A DNA stretch of 64,000 bases, from the NCBI GenBank assembly GCA_028571685.1, contig CM053141.1, positions 78,787,833-78,851,832 on the forward strand, given 5' to 3'. Below, piece after piece: positions 12,321-23,830 of the stretch. The stretch comes from Heterohyrax brucei. Taxonomy: Eukaryota > Chordata > Mammalia > Hyracoidea > Procaviidae. Position 1 is the stretch's first letter; each line of letters begins with the position of its first letter. Below the pieces are notes generated by a model. It had not been told where the DNA came from, searched no databases, and saw only the letters and a program-made list of their open reading frames with translations. The position numbers were made by a program, and so were the translations under genes.

Positions 12321-12500
12321 CCAGAAGCTAAACGCACTGCCATTGAGTCAATTCCAATTCACTGTGATCCTACAGGACAGAGTAGAACTGCTCCATAGTT
12401 TCCAAGGAGATCCTGGCAGATCTGAACTGCCAACCTTTTGGTTAGCAGATGCAGCAATTAACCACCACGCAATGAAAGTTTCCACCACACCACTAGCGGT
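12321..12500 (-). repeat. AfroSINE
   Basis: Reverse-complement copy with 'gcactgccattgagtcaa', 'ctacaggacagagtagaa' and 'ccaaccttttggttagca'. It is better preserved than its left neighbour. Confidence 0.9.
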
Positions 12501-12689
12501 CTACAAATCAGTAAGGAAAGATTTTTTTTTTTTTTTTAAGATAAAGAAAACAAGTAGTTGGTAGAAATAGGGAAAAGAACTATAAATGAACATGAATATA
12601 TGAATTCATTCAACTTCACGAATCAAAAAAGAATGTATTTTAAGATATTAAAATGCCATTTTTAATCTTGTAGTTCAACAGTATTTTAA

Positions 12690-13010
12690 CATTTGCTAAC
12701 ACCCAAAGAAAGACATTTACACATTACTAGTAGGAGTGAAAAGTGGTACTTTCCTGAAAAGGCAATTTGACAATAAAACAACTTTTAAAGTATACATGTT
12801 TGTTCCAAAAATGTTGGTAATAACAAAACTAAACACCATCTAAATTTCTAAGAATAGGGAAAGGAAACATAAATAACACTATATCTATATAATGCAATAA
12901 AAAGTAACAGTTAATGTTCAAGATTTATTAAAAGAAAACAAGGTACATATTATGGTATTACTTGTGTAAATAAGTGACAGATATAAACAAGAAATACTTG
13001 TCAAGACATT
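12690..13010 (+). mobile_element. Possible ancient L1 3' fragment
   Basis: The stretch has the feel of old L1 ORF2/3' UTR sequence: 'cacattactagtaggagtg', 'ggcaatttgacaataaaa' and 'atgcaataaaaagtaaca'. It is highly diverged, and the call rests on word order only. Confidence 0.4.
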
Positions 13011-14264
13011 AATTTTTTTTGGAAGGAGTCACCAGAAACTTTACTTTGGTTATTTCTTGACTGCATGACTAACAATAGAGGAAAGAAGCATTTTAATGCC
13101 AAAAATTCTGTTTTCTTACCGATGGTTTAAGTGGTCCATAAGCATTTGCTTTGGAGTTGAAGTGGCTACAACTGACATATACTCTGTATCTACCACAAGG
13201 TAGGTTTTGTAGGGAGCTAGGCCTTAAGCAAGGTCACAAGTTACATAAAGCTACAGTTGAGAAATTCTTTGTACAAACATTTATTCTACATAAGACAGCT
13301 CATTTTTTTGTTCACAAAGACAAAGAAGAAGTAGTTTCTCTTTTAACTCACTACCAAAACCCTTCATGTTAAAAATTATTTCCAGGTAACAAATTTTTTC
13401 ATGACATTATTTCTTCTTTTAAATACTTAGAATGATTCAATTATGCAACTAAAATAAGAGTCATTTAAGAATCAGTCAGACTGTATCAAAAAAGGTGGGC
13501 TCAGGAACTAAGGTCTGCCAAGTCTAGTGCACAATAATGAACCATTACAGTGAAGTCACAACTTAAGTTCAGATTTCTTCATATGGGTATTATCAACTAC
13601 AAAGTGCTATGTGAACAAATCCAAGGTTAATACTCAGTGAAGAGGTAATACAAGTAATAACCCATATTAAGAAAAATTTGCAAAGTGTTCTTATTTAATA
13701 AAGAATATTAGCATCGTTACATTATTTAGCTAAACTACGTATTCTCTTTGCAAACTTCATCCTGAGAAGTTCACAGAACTTAGCTTTTTTTGTAATTTCC
13801 TTGAATTCTGTAACATGGAGTCTGTGCATATCACTGCGCAAAGCATAAAATGAAAGTTGAAGAGTTTATAAATACAAATGCTTGTGTTTTTTCCTGCCAT
13901 CCGCTTCCTTGTATCTAAGACTAATTGTCATTTAGATTCTGCTGCATCATTCATCTTTTTATCTTCTCTACTACTATATAAGCCAGTGAATACTTCTACT
14001 GGGTCCCTTCTCAATCTCTCCTTCCTAAGTATTCAAGTTGTTTCACTTTCTTATTTATTTCTTTGACTATGTACTACTATAAGAATTTTGCATACAAATA
14101 CAGCTATAAAAATAAAACTACAATGAACACATTTTTTCCCTGAGTAGACGCAATATAAATACTTACTACAAATATTCTTTTACCCAAATAAGCCATGCAG
14201 TATTACTGTAGTCCAAAATTCAAGACAGGATACCTTTATAAAAACTAACAATCTCTAGGAATAC

Positions 14265-14425
14265 CGTTGTTGTTAGGTGCCCTCAAGTTGATTCTGACCC
14301 CATTTAACAGCAAAATTGGCCCCATGGGGTTTTGTAGGCTGCTATGTTATGGAGCCGATGGCCATGTCTTTCTCCTGTACAGCAGCTAGGTGGAGAGCTT
14401 AACCACTGTGCCACTAGGGATCCTT
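14265..14425 (-). repeat. AfroSINE
   Basis: The copy starts with the shared SINE/RTE 3' core 'gttgttaggtgccctcaa' and runs to 'agcttaaccactgtgcca' at the tRNA-like head, reverse complement. Confidence 0.85.
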
Positions 14426-15120
14426 CTAAGAATACTACTATGTAATAAGTAAAAAGATAAAATCTCATTTCTATACATTTTCCCATTATTCACCAGCATA
14501 TTATTTTCAAAGCATCAAGCAGAGTAGCTGGTATGCATCTGATAATGTGAAAAAAAAGGGAGAAAAAAGGAAGCACCAAAGGGAGACACCGCAGTGTCTT
14601 TTCACCTACTATGCTGTTTCCTAGCAGGAATAAATGAACTATTTCAAAAAAGGAATAAAACATCCAAAATAGTATATACAATTTCAAAATTTCCACACAA
14701 ATTCTCTTAATTTGACATTAGAAGAGATGACCTTTGCTCTACAACAGAAATTTGAGAAACAAATACACAGTATACAGTTTCAATTAAAACGTAAAATTAT
14801 AAACTATGGATGTTTTATGTTTATGATTTTTCTGCTTTCATGTATATAATAAACTACTAATTGTCCTAATTCCATCAGATATAAAAGCTTCTAACATCTT
14901 TTTCTCTTAAGTCTTTAAACTGGTTTCACATACTAACTGGATAAATACTACATGTCTTTACAAAATAACAGTATGTAGCAGTATGTATCAAAAAACAAGT
15001 GTAGGAAACAGTATAACAACCTATGCTTCTCAGGGCATGAAATCTTTTATCTATTTTGTTCACAGATAATCCTCAGTGCCTGCAACAATGATTGGCACAC
15101 AGCTGATACACACGCATGGC

Positions 15121-15145
15121 GTGCACACACACACACATGCATCTC

Positions 15146-15178
<33 letters not shown>

Positions 15179-15192
15179 TACACACACACAGA
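15121..15192. repeat. Compound (CA)n-(TC)n-(CA)n microsatellite
   Basis: CA runs flank a central CT run of about 18 bp. On the CERT1 transcript the block reads as UG, GA, then UG repeats. It begins about 34 nt downstream of the exon 2 5' splice site. Confidence 0.95.
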
Positions 15193-15224
15193 GGGATACT
15201 GAATGAAGGAGAACAGCAACTTAC

Positions 15225-15359
15225 CGTGATGACAGCCTTGCTGAGGCAGATAGATCCCCTGCAGCCATACTCCGTTTCATCTTCAGATTTGTAATAACTC
15301 AGAGTGTTATTTTTCAAAACTACCCAACGATCCTGCCACCCATGAATGTAGTTTGTCCA
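15225..15359 (-). CDS. CERT1: CERT1 exon 2: first half of the PH domain
   Basis: CERT1 moves ceramide from the ER to the trans-Golgi for sphingomyelin synthesis, and its PH domain docks on Golgi PI4P. This exon encodes 45 residues (33-77) from [18 protein letters not shown] to CLSKAVIT, which I recognise as the start of that domain. Residues reported in CERT PI4P binding are intact: W33, Y36, R43, Y54 and R66. G67, the site of the LY-A cell mutation, is also intact. The acceptor is a pyrimidine tract ending in CAG just above 15359; the donor is ACG/GTAAGT just below 15225. The exon is 135 nt, starting and ending in phase 0. Residue 51 is Thr where I recall Ala in human. A dinucleotide repeat follows the donor closely. 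Confidence 0.97.
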
Positions 15360-16245
15360 CTGGGAGCAGGTGGTTAGGGGGAGAGAAGAAAACAAAATCA
15401 AAAAGTTAGTATTTTAGAAATCTAAACTTGCTCTAACAGCAATCTAAATTTAAAACTAAAATGTTAAAAATCTTAATTATACACATATGGAATCAACATG
15501 ATTATAAAACTGAAAAGTCAAGATTTTCTAGACTGTAAAACGATTTTGCTATTTTTTACAAAATTATATATAAAATAAACAGACAATAAAAATAATATCT
15601 TTCTTCAATATCTGAGGAATGAAGGCAAACAGGGCCTTGGTTAAAAATTCTGCATTGTTCTTAGTGTTGTCATCCTCCCTGGCTCACCACTTTGTTACAC
15701 TTCAATTGCTCTGGCCCTTCATAGTTAACATAGTCAACAAACAAATAAATTTACCTGTACAGTTTCTCCTTCTCTTACCCTAAGTACTGCATGAAGGCTT
15801 CTAAATCTACACAAGTATGAAGCCAATCATTGCCAAAATTTCATTTTTGTTGTTATTCTCATATGCAAACTTACGACGGTGACAAATACAAAGACCAAAA
15901 TATAAGATCATTAATTTTTAATAATTAATTTTTAATAATAATAATAATTTTTCCTTTATAGAACTCAGTACTACATTTAAAACAGTTCATTTTTCAAGTT
16001 TCTTTGAAGATAATTTTTCTGACCCAAGACAATTAATGCAAATATAAAGTTGGTTTTCAAAAACATACCTGGATTGTCTCCAGAATTTATAAATGGTTTC
16101 TGTGTTCTTACATCTTACTACACACTGACAGTTACAATTAATAAAACTGGCAAAAGGAGAAATGTAACCTCTATGGGGATACTTGATTTTGCATGTTTTT
16201 ATGTTCTGTTGTTAAATACAGATAATTCAAAAACTATGTGCAGAA

Positions 16246-16900
16246 CCCCATTTTGGCGAGTGGCATCTGGGGTCTTAAAAGCTTGCAAGCTGCCATCTGA
16301 GGTACACCAAATGGTCCCAACTCAGCTGGAACAGATGACAACCAAGGACAACATGAGGGAAAAAGAGCCCAGAAGAAAGAAGGACCCACACGAATGGGTG
16401 ACTATATCAACATGTGACCAGAAGAACCAGATGGTTTCCAGCCACCACCAATGACAGCCGGGATGGGGCTCACAATGTGGAGTCCCAGTTGCAACACAAG
16501 AAAAAGAGGGCTGCACCCTAAGAACTCCACTAAAAGATCACAATTGATGGTCCAAAGGCCTGGGAGTTCCCCTGGGGGCATGGCCCCTAGACCTGATGCT
16601 GCCCCTGATCATAAATCATTACTGAGGTCAACTCTTCAGATAGAAACAGACTGGACTCAGGGACAGAGTGACCACATTATGTATGCACTTCATGGTTCTT
16701 TGCATCGACAGGATGTCATCCTACTGGCCTCTTACTAGGAAGGAGTGGAGAGAGTGGAGAGGACAGGAGATTGTTAAGAGGATATGACACATACAGAATG
16801 GAAAGGAGTGTTCTGTCACCGGACAAGGAGAGCAGAAACAGCTGCAGATAGGCAGGCATGTCAGTTTAACTTGGATTGTACACTGTCACTCAATCGTAAG
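16246..16900 (+). mobile_element. 5'-truncated L1 (3' UTR only)
   Basis: Plus-strand copy of the L1 3' UTR, from 'tggcatctggggtcttaaaa' to 'gtcactcaatcgtaag' and an A tract. The direct repeats TATGTGCAGAA at 16235-16245 and 16910-16920 are its target-site duplication. It is antisense to CERT1. Confidence 0.9.
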
Positions 16901-17289
16901 AAAAAAAAATATGTGCAGAATTTAAACTGGGCTGTTAAAATATATTACAATGTCTCAAGCTTTCCACCCATTGAGAAAACCTTTCTTTTCCTAGTCCCTA
17001 GTCCAGTTTGAGACTCGTTAGTTCAGCTGTTGAATTTTCTAAACCCCATCCTTACTACCCTTCTTTCCAAGTGCTCACTCTTACAGACCAGTTAACTCAT
17101 TCTTTTTCTAAGGGTTTTCTAATCACCATCTTCTTATTTGTAACTGTTAACTTACAGTTACATGGATAGCTACTTGGAATAAAGATGGTTACAGAAAAAA
17201 CTTAATCCCTCTCCTCCCATAACGTACACTTCCTCCCCTACTACTACTTCCTCTGGCTGTCCTGCTCTGGGAGTCATTCAGGGTTAGCA

Positions 17290-17440
17290 TACTGTACAGA
17301 CAGAGTAATGGATACAGGATTAGGCTGCCTCAACTACTAGTCATGTGAGAAGCTCTGACACATTACTTAGCCTTTCTGAGCTTTGGTTTCCTAGTCTGTT
17401 ATCCAGAGTTGAGCAAAATGATTAGGCCTAGAAAATTCCT
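17290..17440 (+). repeat. MIR element
   Basis: Old tRNA-derived SINE with the core-side words 'gctttggtttcctagtctg', corresponding to the MIR 'cctcagtttcctcatctg' segment. It is diverged. Confidence 0.65.
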
Positions 17441-17769
17441 AAGACATACTCAATACCTGAATGTTCTTTGTCAGTCTCTCCAACCCATCACCAAATCTTA
17501 TTCCTCTTTCTTCACATTAAACCCTTTAAATTTGCCTGCTCTTCTCTATTTTCAATAAATTCATTCAAATTATCAAAGTCTTAGATTTTTGAGGCTTAAC
17601 AACCTCTAGTATCTTGCTTCTTATCCCATAACTTACATTTTATTTACTAGTCATATTTACATATTTATCTTAATTCATCTCCAGCTCCAAAACTTACATT
17701 AAAACTACTCCTCACTGTCTACTAAGACTAGCATCAAAAAAAAAAAAAGAAAGAAAGAAAGAAATCCCC

Positions 17770-17925
17770 CCAAATCTGTTGTTGCCGAGTTGGTTCTGAC
17801 TCACAGTGAGCCTACAGGACTGGAAGAACTGCCCCATAGAGTTTCCAAGGAGTCTCTGGTAGATTTGAACTTCCAACCTTTTGGTTAACAGCTGTAGCAT
17901 TTAACTACTATGCCACCAGGGTTTT
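17770..17925 (-). repeat. AfroSINE (cluster copy 1)
   Basis: Reverse-complement copy from 'gttgttgccgagttggtt' to 'ctactatgccaccagggttt'. An A/GAAA-rich tract at 17737-17763 lies beside its 3' end. Confidence 0.9.
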
Positions 17926-18009
17926 CTATACATACCTAAGGAAGCTTAAATTTTATGGCTGCTCAACAGAACAGACTTCTCCTAAAGGGACAGGAGGGAC
18001 ACAATCAAT

Positions 18010-18185
18010 TGTGCATCCACTAAAAAAAACTCACATCAAGTTGATTTTGATTCACAGAGACCCTATAGACACAGTACAGCTACTCCACAGAGTTTCCAAG
18101 GAGTGCCTGGTGGATTTCAACTACTGAACTTTTCTTAGTTAGCAGATGCAGCACTTAACCAATAGGGCACCAGTGTTTCCAGGGG
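18010..18185 (-). repeat. AfroSINE (cluster copy 2)
   Basis: Reverse-complement copy with 'catcaagttgattttgatt', 'agagtttccaaggagtgcc' and 'gcacttaaccaatagggc'. Confidence 0.9.
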
Positions 18186-18239
18186 TGACTGGGCGGCATA
18201 AGCCCAGAAATGAACCTGGGCCTCCTATATAAGCAAACA

Positions 18240-18405
18240 AAACAAACAAACCCAGTGCCATGGAGTCAATTCTGACTTATTGTGAACCTACAGAGACAGG
18301 AGAACAGCTCCAGAGACTTTCGAAGGAGCACCTGGCAGCTTTCAACTGCCAATCTTGTAGTTAGCAGACATAGCACTTAACCCACTATGCCACCAGGGTT
18401 TCCAG
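18240..18405 (-). repeat. AfroSINE (cluster copy 3)
   Basis: Reverse-complement copy with an AAAC-rich leader, 'tgccatggagtcaattctg' and 'ctatgccaccagggtttcc'. Confidence 0.9.
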
Positions 18406-18419
18406 GCCTCCCACATAAA

Positions 18420-18590
18420 AAAAATCAAACCCAACCCACTGCCACTGAATCAGGTCCGACTAATAGTGACCCTAGAGGTCAGAGAAGAACTGCCCCATAG
18501 AGGTTCCAAAGAGCGCCTGGTGGGTTTCAGCTGTTGACCTTTTGGTTAGCACATGGAGCACTTAACCCCTACACCACCATGGTCTCCAAC
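18420..18590 (-). repeat. AfroSINE (cluster copy 4)
   Basis: Reverse-complement copy with 'cactgccactgaatcaggt', 'tgccccatagaggttcca' and 'ttttggttagcacatgga'. Confidence 0.9.
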
Positions 18591-19216
18591 ATAGAGACAA
18601 GAATTCTACCACTGTGTATCCGTAATACTGCCTTACTTTCTTATAGATGGCTCAACAAACTATGTAAGTTTCAGGCCTTTAAAACTCAGTCAATTATTTC
18701 TATTGTTTCACTTGAAAGGCAGATTTTCATCTTTACCCAATAATGTTACGCCATTCTTCCTCATGTCAGAAATACAGACATGGTAATACGCTCAATACTG
18801 TAAGAAAATTAAAAAAAAAAAAATCCTGCCCCAGTAATCCAGAACGCACAAAACCAACAGAAAAAATATGTTCAGAATAAAAGTTACAACAAAAATGCTA
18901 TTTGAGTTCAAAGAAGGATCTTGAATAGTTGGCAATCTGAAAAAACAGCTTTACAAAAAGGTTAGTTTTTGAGATGGGTAGAATTTCAGTCAGTTATTGG
19001 GAGAAAAAAAGATAGGTAAACCACAAATAAGAGAGAATTCAGAACCTGAATGAGACATATTCTATCCAGGTTTATTTGCTCAAGTTCTACTGAGGCATTA
19101 ACCCTTTCTCAACCATGATTCATATTGATATTTGTTAAAACCTAGAATTTTTGCCTACCCAGTACTTTCAGAACACACAACACTAAAATGATTCTACAGA
19201 AGCTATGCTTCATAGG

Positions 19217-19376
19217 TAAGCCTGGTGGTGTAGTGGTTAAGTGCTGTGGTTCCTAACCAAAAGGTTAACAGTTCAAATCCACCAGGTACTCCTTGGGAAC
19301 TTCATGGGACAATTCTAGTCTCTGTCCTATTGGGTCACTATGAGTTGGAATTGACTTGACGGTCTTTTGGTTTTTA
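19217..19376 (+). repeat. AfroSINE
   Basis: Plus-strand copy from 'aagcctggtggtgtagtgg' through 'aaaaggttaacagttcaaa' to 'gttggaattgacttgacgg' and a T-rich tail. Confidence 0.9.
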
Positions 19377-19619
19377 GGTACTTGTATGTATTTTAGATTA
19401 CCAAAGAGGAAAAGCACTTTGGTCTCATGTATTTCTAACAATATGTTTAACCTCTCCACCTCTTTCTATTCAGAGTTCCCTCCATGGAGGGAGGGGAAAT
19501 GAAAGAAACAAAACAAATTAGTACTAGGACTAAATTAGAAATGTATAAACATTAGTCAACAGAAGAATAAGAACAGATACAGTTAGAAAGAAGCACATCT
19601 AAACTACAATGAGAGCATG

Positions 19620-20990
19620 TTACCCCTACAAAAAATGGCAATGATCAAGAAAACAGAAAACAACAAATGCTGGCAAGGTTGTGGGGAGACCGGAACTCTT
19701 ACACATTGTTGGTGGGACTATGAAATGTACAACTATGGAAAACAGTTGACCATTTCCTCAAAAAGCTAGAAACAGAAAGACCTTATGATTCAGTAATCCC
19801 ACTCCAAGAGATACAAAAGCAGCAAAATAAACATATATATGCATACCTATGTTCATTGTAGCATTATTCACAATAGCAAAAAGATGGGAAAAACCTAAGT
19901 GCCCATCAACACACACAGCTAAACAAACTGCAGTACATAAATACAATGGGGTACAACACGATTATAAAGAATAACAAGGAGTCCATGAAATATTTCACAA
20001 TGTGGATGAACATGGAGGACACTATGCAGGGTGAAATAAATCAATCTCAAAAACACAAATGTTGTGTGGTTCTACTACTATAAAAAGTCAAGAATAGATA
20101 CACACAGAAAGTACCATTCTTTGATGGTTACCAGTGATGGGAGGCAGTGGGAGAAGGAATCACTTTCTAGATAATACTCTAAAACCAAACCCACTGCCAT
20201 CAAGTTGATTTCGACTCATAGTAACCCTACAGGACAGAGAAGAACTCCCTCACACAGTTTTCAAGAAGTGCCCGGTGGATTTGAACTGCAACATTTTGGT
20301 GAGCAGCCATAGCACTTAACCATCATGCCACCAAAGTTTTTCCTGGATAGAAGACACTTTTTGAGTTTGGTGATGGGAAAGGTAATACCAAATATGGATC
20401 AGGATAAACAAAGACACCAAGAAATATATGAGACAACTTCAGTAAATGCTTTAACATATACAAATTTGCAACAACTGTAACAATAGCCAAAAAAAATCTG
20501 TGTGTGGTTATGTAGGCAGATACGTATGCATATACATGTACAGAAACACACGTGAGTAACTACACATGCATTGATAGGTGCATCTGTAGGCAAGTACACA
20601 CACACATATACATCCGCATATAACAAAGCCCACAGGGCACATGGTTTTGGAGGCTTCCTAGACATACTCAAACAACTCAGAAAATTGGTTTACTGGGTTT
20701 AAAAGCTTAATATCCTAGTCTTGGAGGACAACTTAGTTAATTGGCTTAACATAGTTCATAAAGATAATGTTCTACATATCGTTTGTTAACTAGCATCTGG
20801 GGTCTTAAAAACTTCCAAGTAGCCATCTAAGATACAACTATTGGTCTCTACTCATATGGAACAAAAGAAAATAAAGGATGCTCAAGGTCTAAAGAAGAAA
20901 GCAGTCCACCGGACAGCCCCCAGGAAACACAGCCTCTTCTAACAAGAGACCAGAAGATCTAGACGGTGCCTGACTAGCACTCCCTACCTA
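19620..20990 (+). mobile_element. Old L1 3' portion, split by an AfroSINE
   Basis: It shows the ORF2 C-terminal region with words such as 'ggtgggactatgaaatgt' and 'gcccatcaacacacacag', followed by a 3' UTR. The SINE at 20180-20340 interrupts it. It is more diverged than the L1 that follows at 21060 and belongs to an older subfamily. The right end is indistinct. Confidence 0.8.
20180..20340 (-). repeat. AfroSINE inserted in an L1
   Basis: Reverse-complement copy from 'aaccaaacccactgccatc' to 'catcatgccaccaaag'. L1 3' UTR sequence continues on both sides. Confidence 0.9.
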
Positions 20991-21059
20991 CTGTTCTGAC
21001 CACAGCCACAGCACAAGGTCCTAGAGAGAAATGTGCACTCTTTCAAAAGGCCACACCTC

Positions 21060-22305
21060 CATTCACGCCAACTGATTCGTGATGCACACAAATGTTTATC
21101 GCAGCACAGTCCACAATAGCAAGAAGATGGAATCAACCCAGATGCCCAACAACAGAGGAATGGATACGTAAACAATGGTATGTATACTCAATGGAACACT
21201 ATGCAATGATAAAGAACAATGATAGCAGGAAACATCTCTTAACCTGGTTTCAACTTGAGGACATGCTGAGTGAAAGTAGTCAGCGATAAAAGGACAAATA
21301 TTGTACGAGAACCCTACAATAAGAACTTAAAAACAGACTCATGCATAGAAGAAAAGACTCTCTGACGGCTGCAAGAGTGGAGAGGGAGGGGGCAAGGGGA
21401 GGAGGGTTTAGATTAGATAGTTGATAGAAATTTGGTTGGGTGAAATCTGTGACAGCACACTTTACAAAGAAAATCAATATTAACTGGACTTCAACATAAC
21501 ATGATTACTCCTCCCATCTTAACCCAATATTGCAAGGGCAGAGTAGCTGGGGCAGGGGGCCAGGGACCATGCTCTCGGGAAATCGAGGCCAACTGGCACA
21601 ACTAGCATTTTTCTACGAGAGCCCTCTGTACCCCACATTGGTGGGTGGCGTCTGTGGTCTTAAAAGCTGGCAAACTGCCATCTGAGGGCACAGCAAACGG
21701 TCCCAACTCAGCAGGAACAGATGATCACCAAGGATCAAAATGACACAGAGGATAGAGAATCCAGAAGACAGAGAGACCCACGTGAGTGGTTGACTACATG
21801 GACTTGTGACTGGAAGAACCAGATGGTACCCGGCCAACACCAGTGATAACCGTGATGGAGCTCATAAAGTTCAGTCTCACTGGCAGCACAAGAATAAACA
21901 GGGGTGCATCCTGAGATCTCCACTAAGAGACTACAATTGATGGTCCAGGGGCCTCGGAGTTCCCCTAGGAGCATGGCCTCTGACCCTGATGCTGCCCCTG
22001 TCCATAAATCATAATGGAGGTCAACTCTTCGGACAGGAATGGATTGGACTTGGCAACACAGAGTGACCATATCATGCGTGCACTTTATGGTTATAGGATG
22101 TTATCCTGCTGACTTCTTACTGGGGGCAGGGGAGTGGGTGAAGAGGAGGGAACAGGAGACTGTTGGGAGGATAAGACATGTATGGAGTAGAGAGGAAGAG
22201 TGCGCTGTCACCGGGCAGGGAGAGCAGTGGGAGCTGCATATAGGTGGGCACACATATTTATACAGAAATGTACATTTTCATTCAATCATAATAAAAAGAA
22301 AAAAA
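21060..22305 (+). mobile_element. 5'-truncated L1 (ORF2 end plus 3' UTR)
   Basis: An ORF2 C-terminal piece is readable at 21092-21289 (AAQSTIARRWNQ, CPTTEEW, MEHYAMIKNN). The full 3' UTR follows, ending 'ttcaatcataataaaaag' and an A tract at about 22300. It is the same lineage as the full-length L1 at 1729-8934, on the opposite strand. Confidence 0.9.
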
Positions 22306-22961
22306 AAGCCAGACCTACTGGGCAGGTAGAGGCTAGAGGAGCCCTTCAAGACTACTGCCCAAAGGACATTGTTCAAACTTTGAATTGAAGCTACTTATGG
22401 AGGTCAAATTTCAGTCAGATAATACACTAGCTTTTAAAATACCACCTGTGAGTAATGTGCTCCCTTAAACAATCAACTGTATACAAGACGCAATGTTCAA
22501 TATCTACCCAGAAGCAAAGATGGGAAAGCAAGAAAGGCAAAGGAAGCCAGATAAATGGAAACAAAACAAAAAGAATGGTAAGAGTAAGAATGCTGACACA
22601 TTTTGAAAATTGTAACCAATGTCACACAACCAATTTGTATAAAAATTGTCCAATGGAAACCAGTTGGTTGCATCAAAGTTCCCCTAAAATACAGTATTAG
22701 GAAAAAAAAAAGAATAGATATGGGTCCTGCACCACCAGGACTTCAGTCAAAATATGTAAGCGCATTCAAACTTAAAACATGTGCCACACTCACTATATGC
22801 ATTCAATATAAAATACTCTTGATCAAAAGCTTCCAAAGAACACTTATGTATAATGACAAGTTTCAGGAAATTTTCCTGCACAGCTGTTCAAGACAATATT
22901 GAAACATGTATTCTTATTAATTCAATAGTAAAAACTGAAGTTCTTCACCTTCCATGACAAC

Positions 22962-23165
22962 CAAAAACCAAACCTTTTGCCACCAAGTCATTCTCACTCA
23001 TCAAAAAACCAAACCCAAACCCAGCTGCTGTAGAGCTGGGTCTGACTCAGAGACCCTAGAAGTCAGAGTAGACCTGCCCAGTTTCCAAAGAGTTCCTGGT
23101 GGATTTGAACTGCCAAGCTTTCAGTTAGCAGACGTAGCACTTAACCTACTATGATCCCAGGGTTT
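22962..23165 (-). repeat. AfroSINE with a short extra tail copy
   Basis: A full reverse-complement SINE (about 23005-23165) is preceded by a fragment of about 40 bp of the same SINE's 3' end ('ttgccaccaagtcattctc'). The short piece may be an independent, strongly truncated insertion. Confidence 0.8.
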
Positions 23166-23184
23166 CCGGTCTCACTCATAAAAT

Positions 23185-23365
23185 CAAAACCAAAGCAAAC
23201 CCACTGCTGTCAAGTCTGGTCTGACTCATAGCAACCCTAGAGGAACTATTAAATAACAGCAGAACACAGCAGAACTGCCCCCACAGAGTTTCTACGGAGC
23301 ATGTGGTGGATTTGAACTATCTTTTTGTTAGCACCTGAGCCCTTAACCACTGCACCATAGAAAAG
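23185..23365 (-). repeat. AfroSINE
   Basis: Reverse-complement copy from 'aaagcaaacccactgctgt' to 'gcccttaaccactgcacca'. It has a small internal insertion near 23250. Confidence 0.85.
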
Positions 23366-23669
23366 TTCACACATTACATTTCTATGCACTCAAATAGCAA
23401 AGAGACATCCTCTTTTTTTTAAAATGTATACTGCATACAGTGAATATTCAAGAGCACTGATGACTTTTTTCATCAGTCTCTCCAGCTCCCCACCCCCCAA
23501 AATGTGACAGCCAACAGATCAAAAGCACAACTTGTTTCATAAAATGCTTAACACCACCACAGTACTAATATGGCTGTGGGATTTCCACATAATGAGAAAA
23601 AGTGATGAAACTGCCAGAATTAGAAGCAAAGAAACCATTTCATAACTATTGTCACCTGAAAATACACAC

Positions 23670-23830
23670 CCAAACCAAACCTAACCCAACCCACTGCTGT
23701 CTAGTCGCTTTCCATGCACAGCACCCTAAAGAACAGAGCAGAACTGCTGCAAGGAGTGCCTGGAGCATTTGAACTGCTGACTTTTTAGGTTAGGAGCTGT
23801 AGCACTTAAACACTATCAGGGTTTCCGAAA
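23670..23830 (-). repeat. AfroSINE, diverged
   Basis: Reverse-complement copy with 'aacccactgctgtctagtc', 'agagcagaactgctgcaag' and 'gtagcacttaaacactat'. Confidence 0.8.

Larger units (their letters stand above)
1..15224 (-). other. CERT1: CERT1 intron 2 (partial, continues off the left edge)
   Basis: Everything left of the exon 2 donor (GT at 15223-15224 on the minus strand) is intron of CERT1. I looked for the next coding exon, which continues the PH domain after the residues AVIT, and did not find it on the minus strand. The interval holds a nearly intact-length L1, an older split L1, SINEs and a mariner fragment, listed separately. Stretches 1-639, 1301-1654, 9356-10412, 10626-11199, 11301-11547, 12501-12689, 13011-14264 and 14426-15120 are AT-rich and hold nothing I can name, apart from a weak MIR-like patch near 9430-9480. 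Confidence 0.9.

Noticed and set aside
1-15224. Search for CERT1 exon 3
   Set aside because: No minus-strand sequence continuing the PH domain after AVIT was seen; it lies beyond the left edge.
16050-16738. Frames of 95-134 codons in the L1 3' UTR copy
   Set aside because: The same non-coding 3' UTR recurs several times with frames broken differently.
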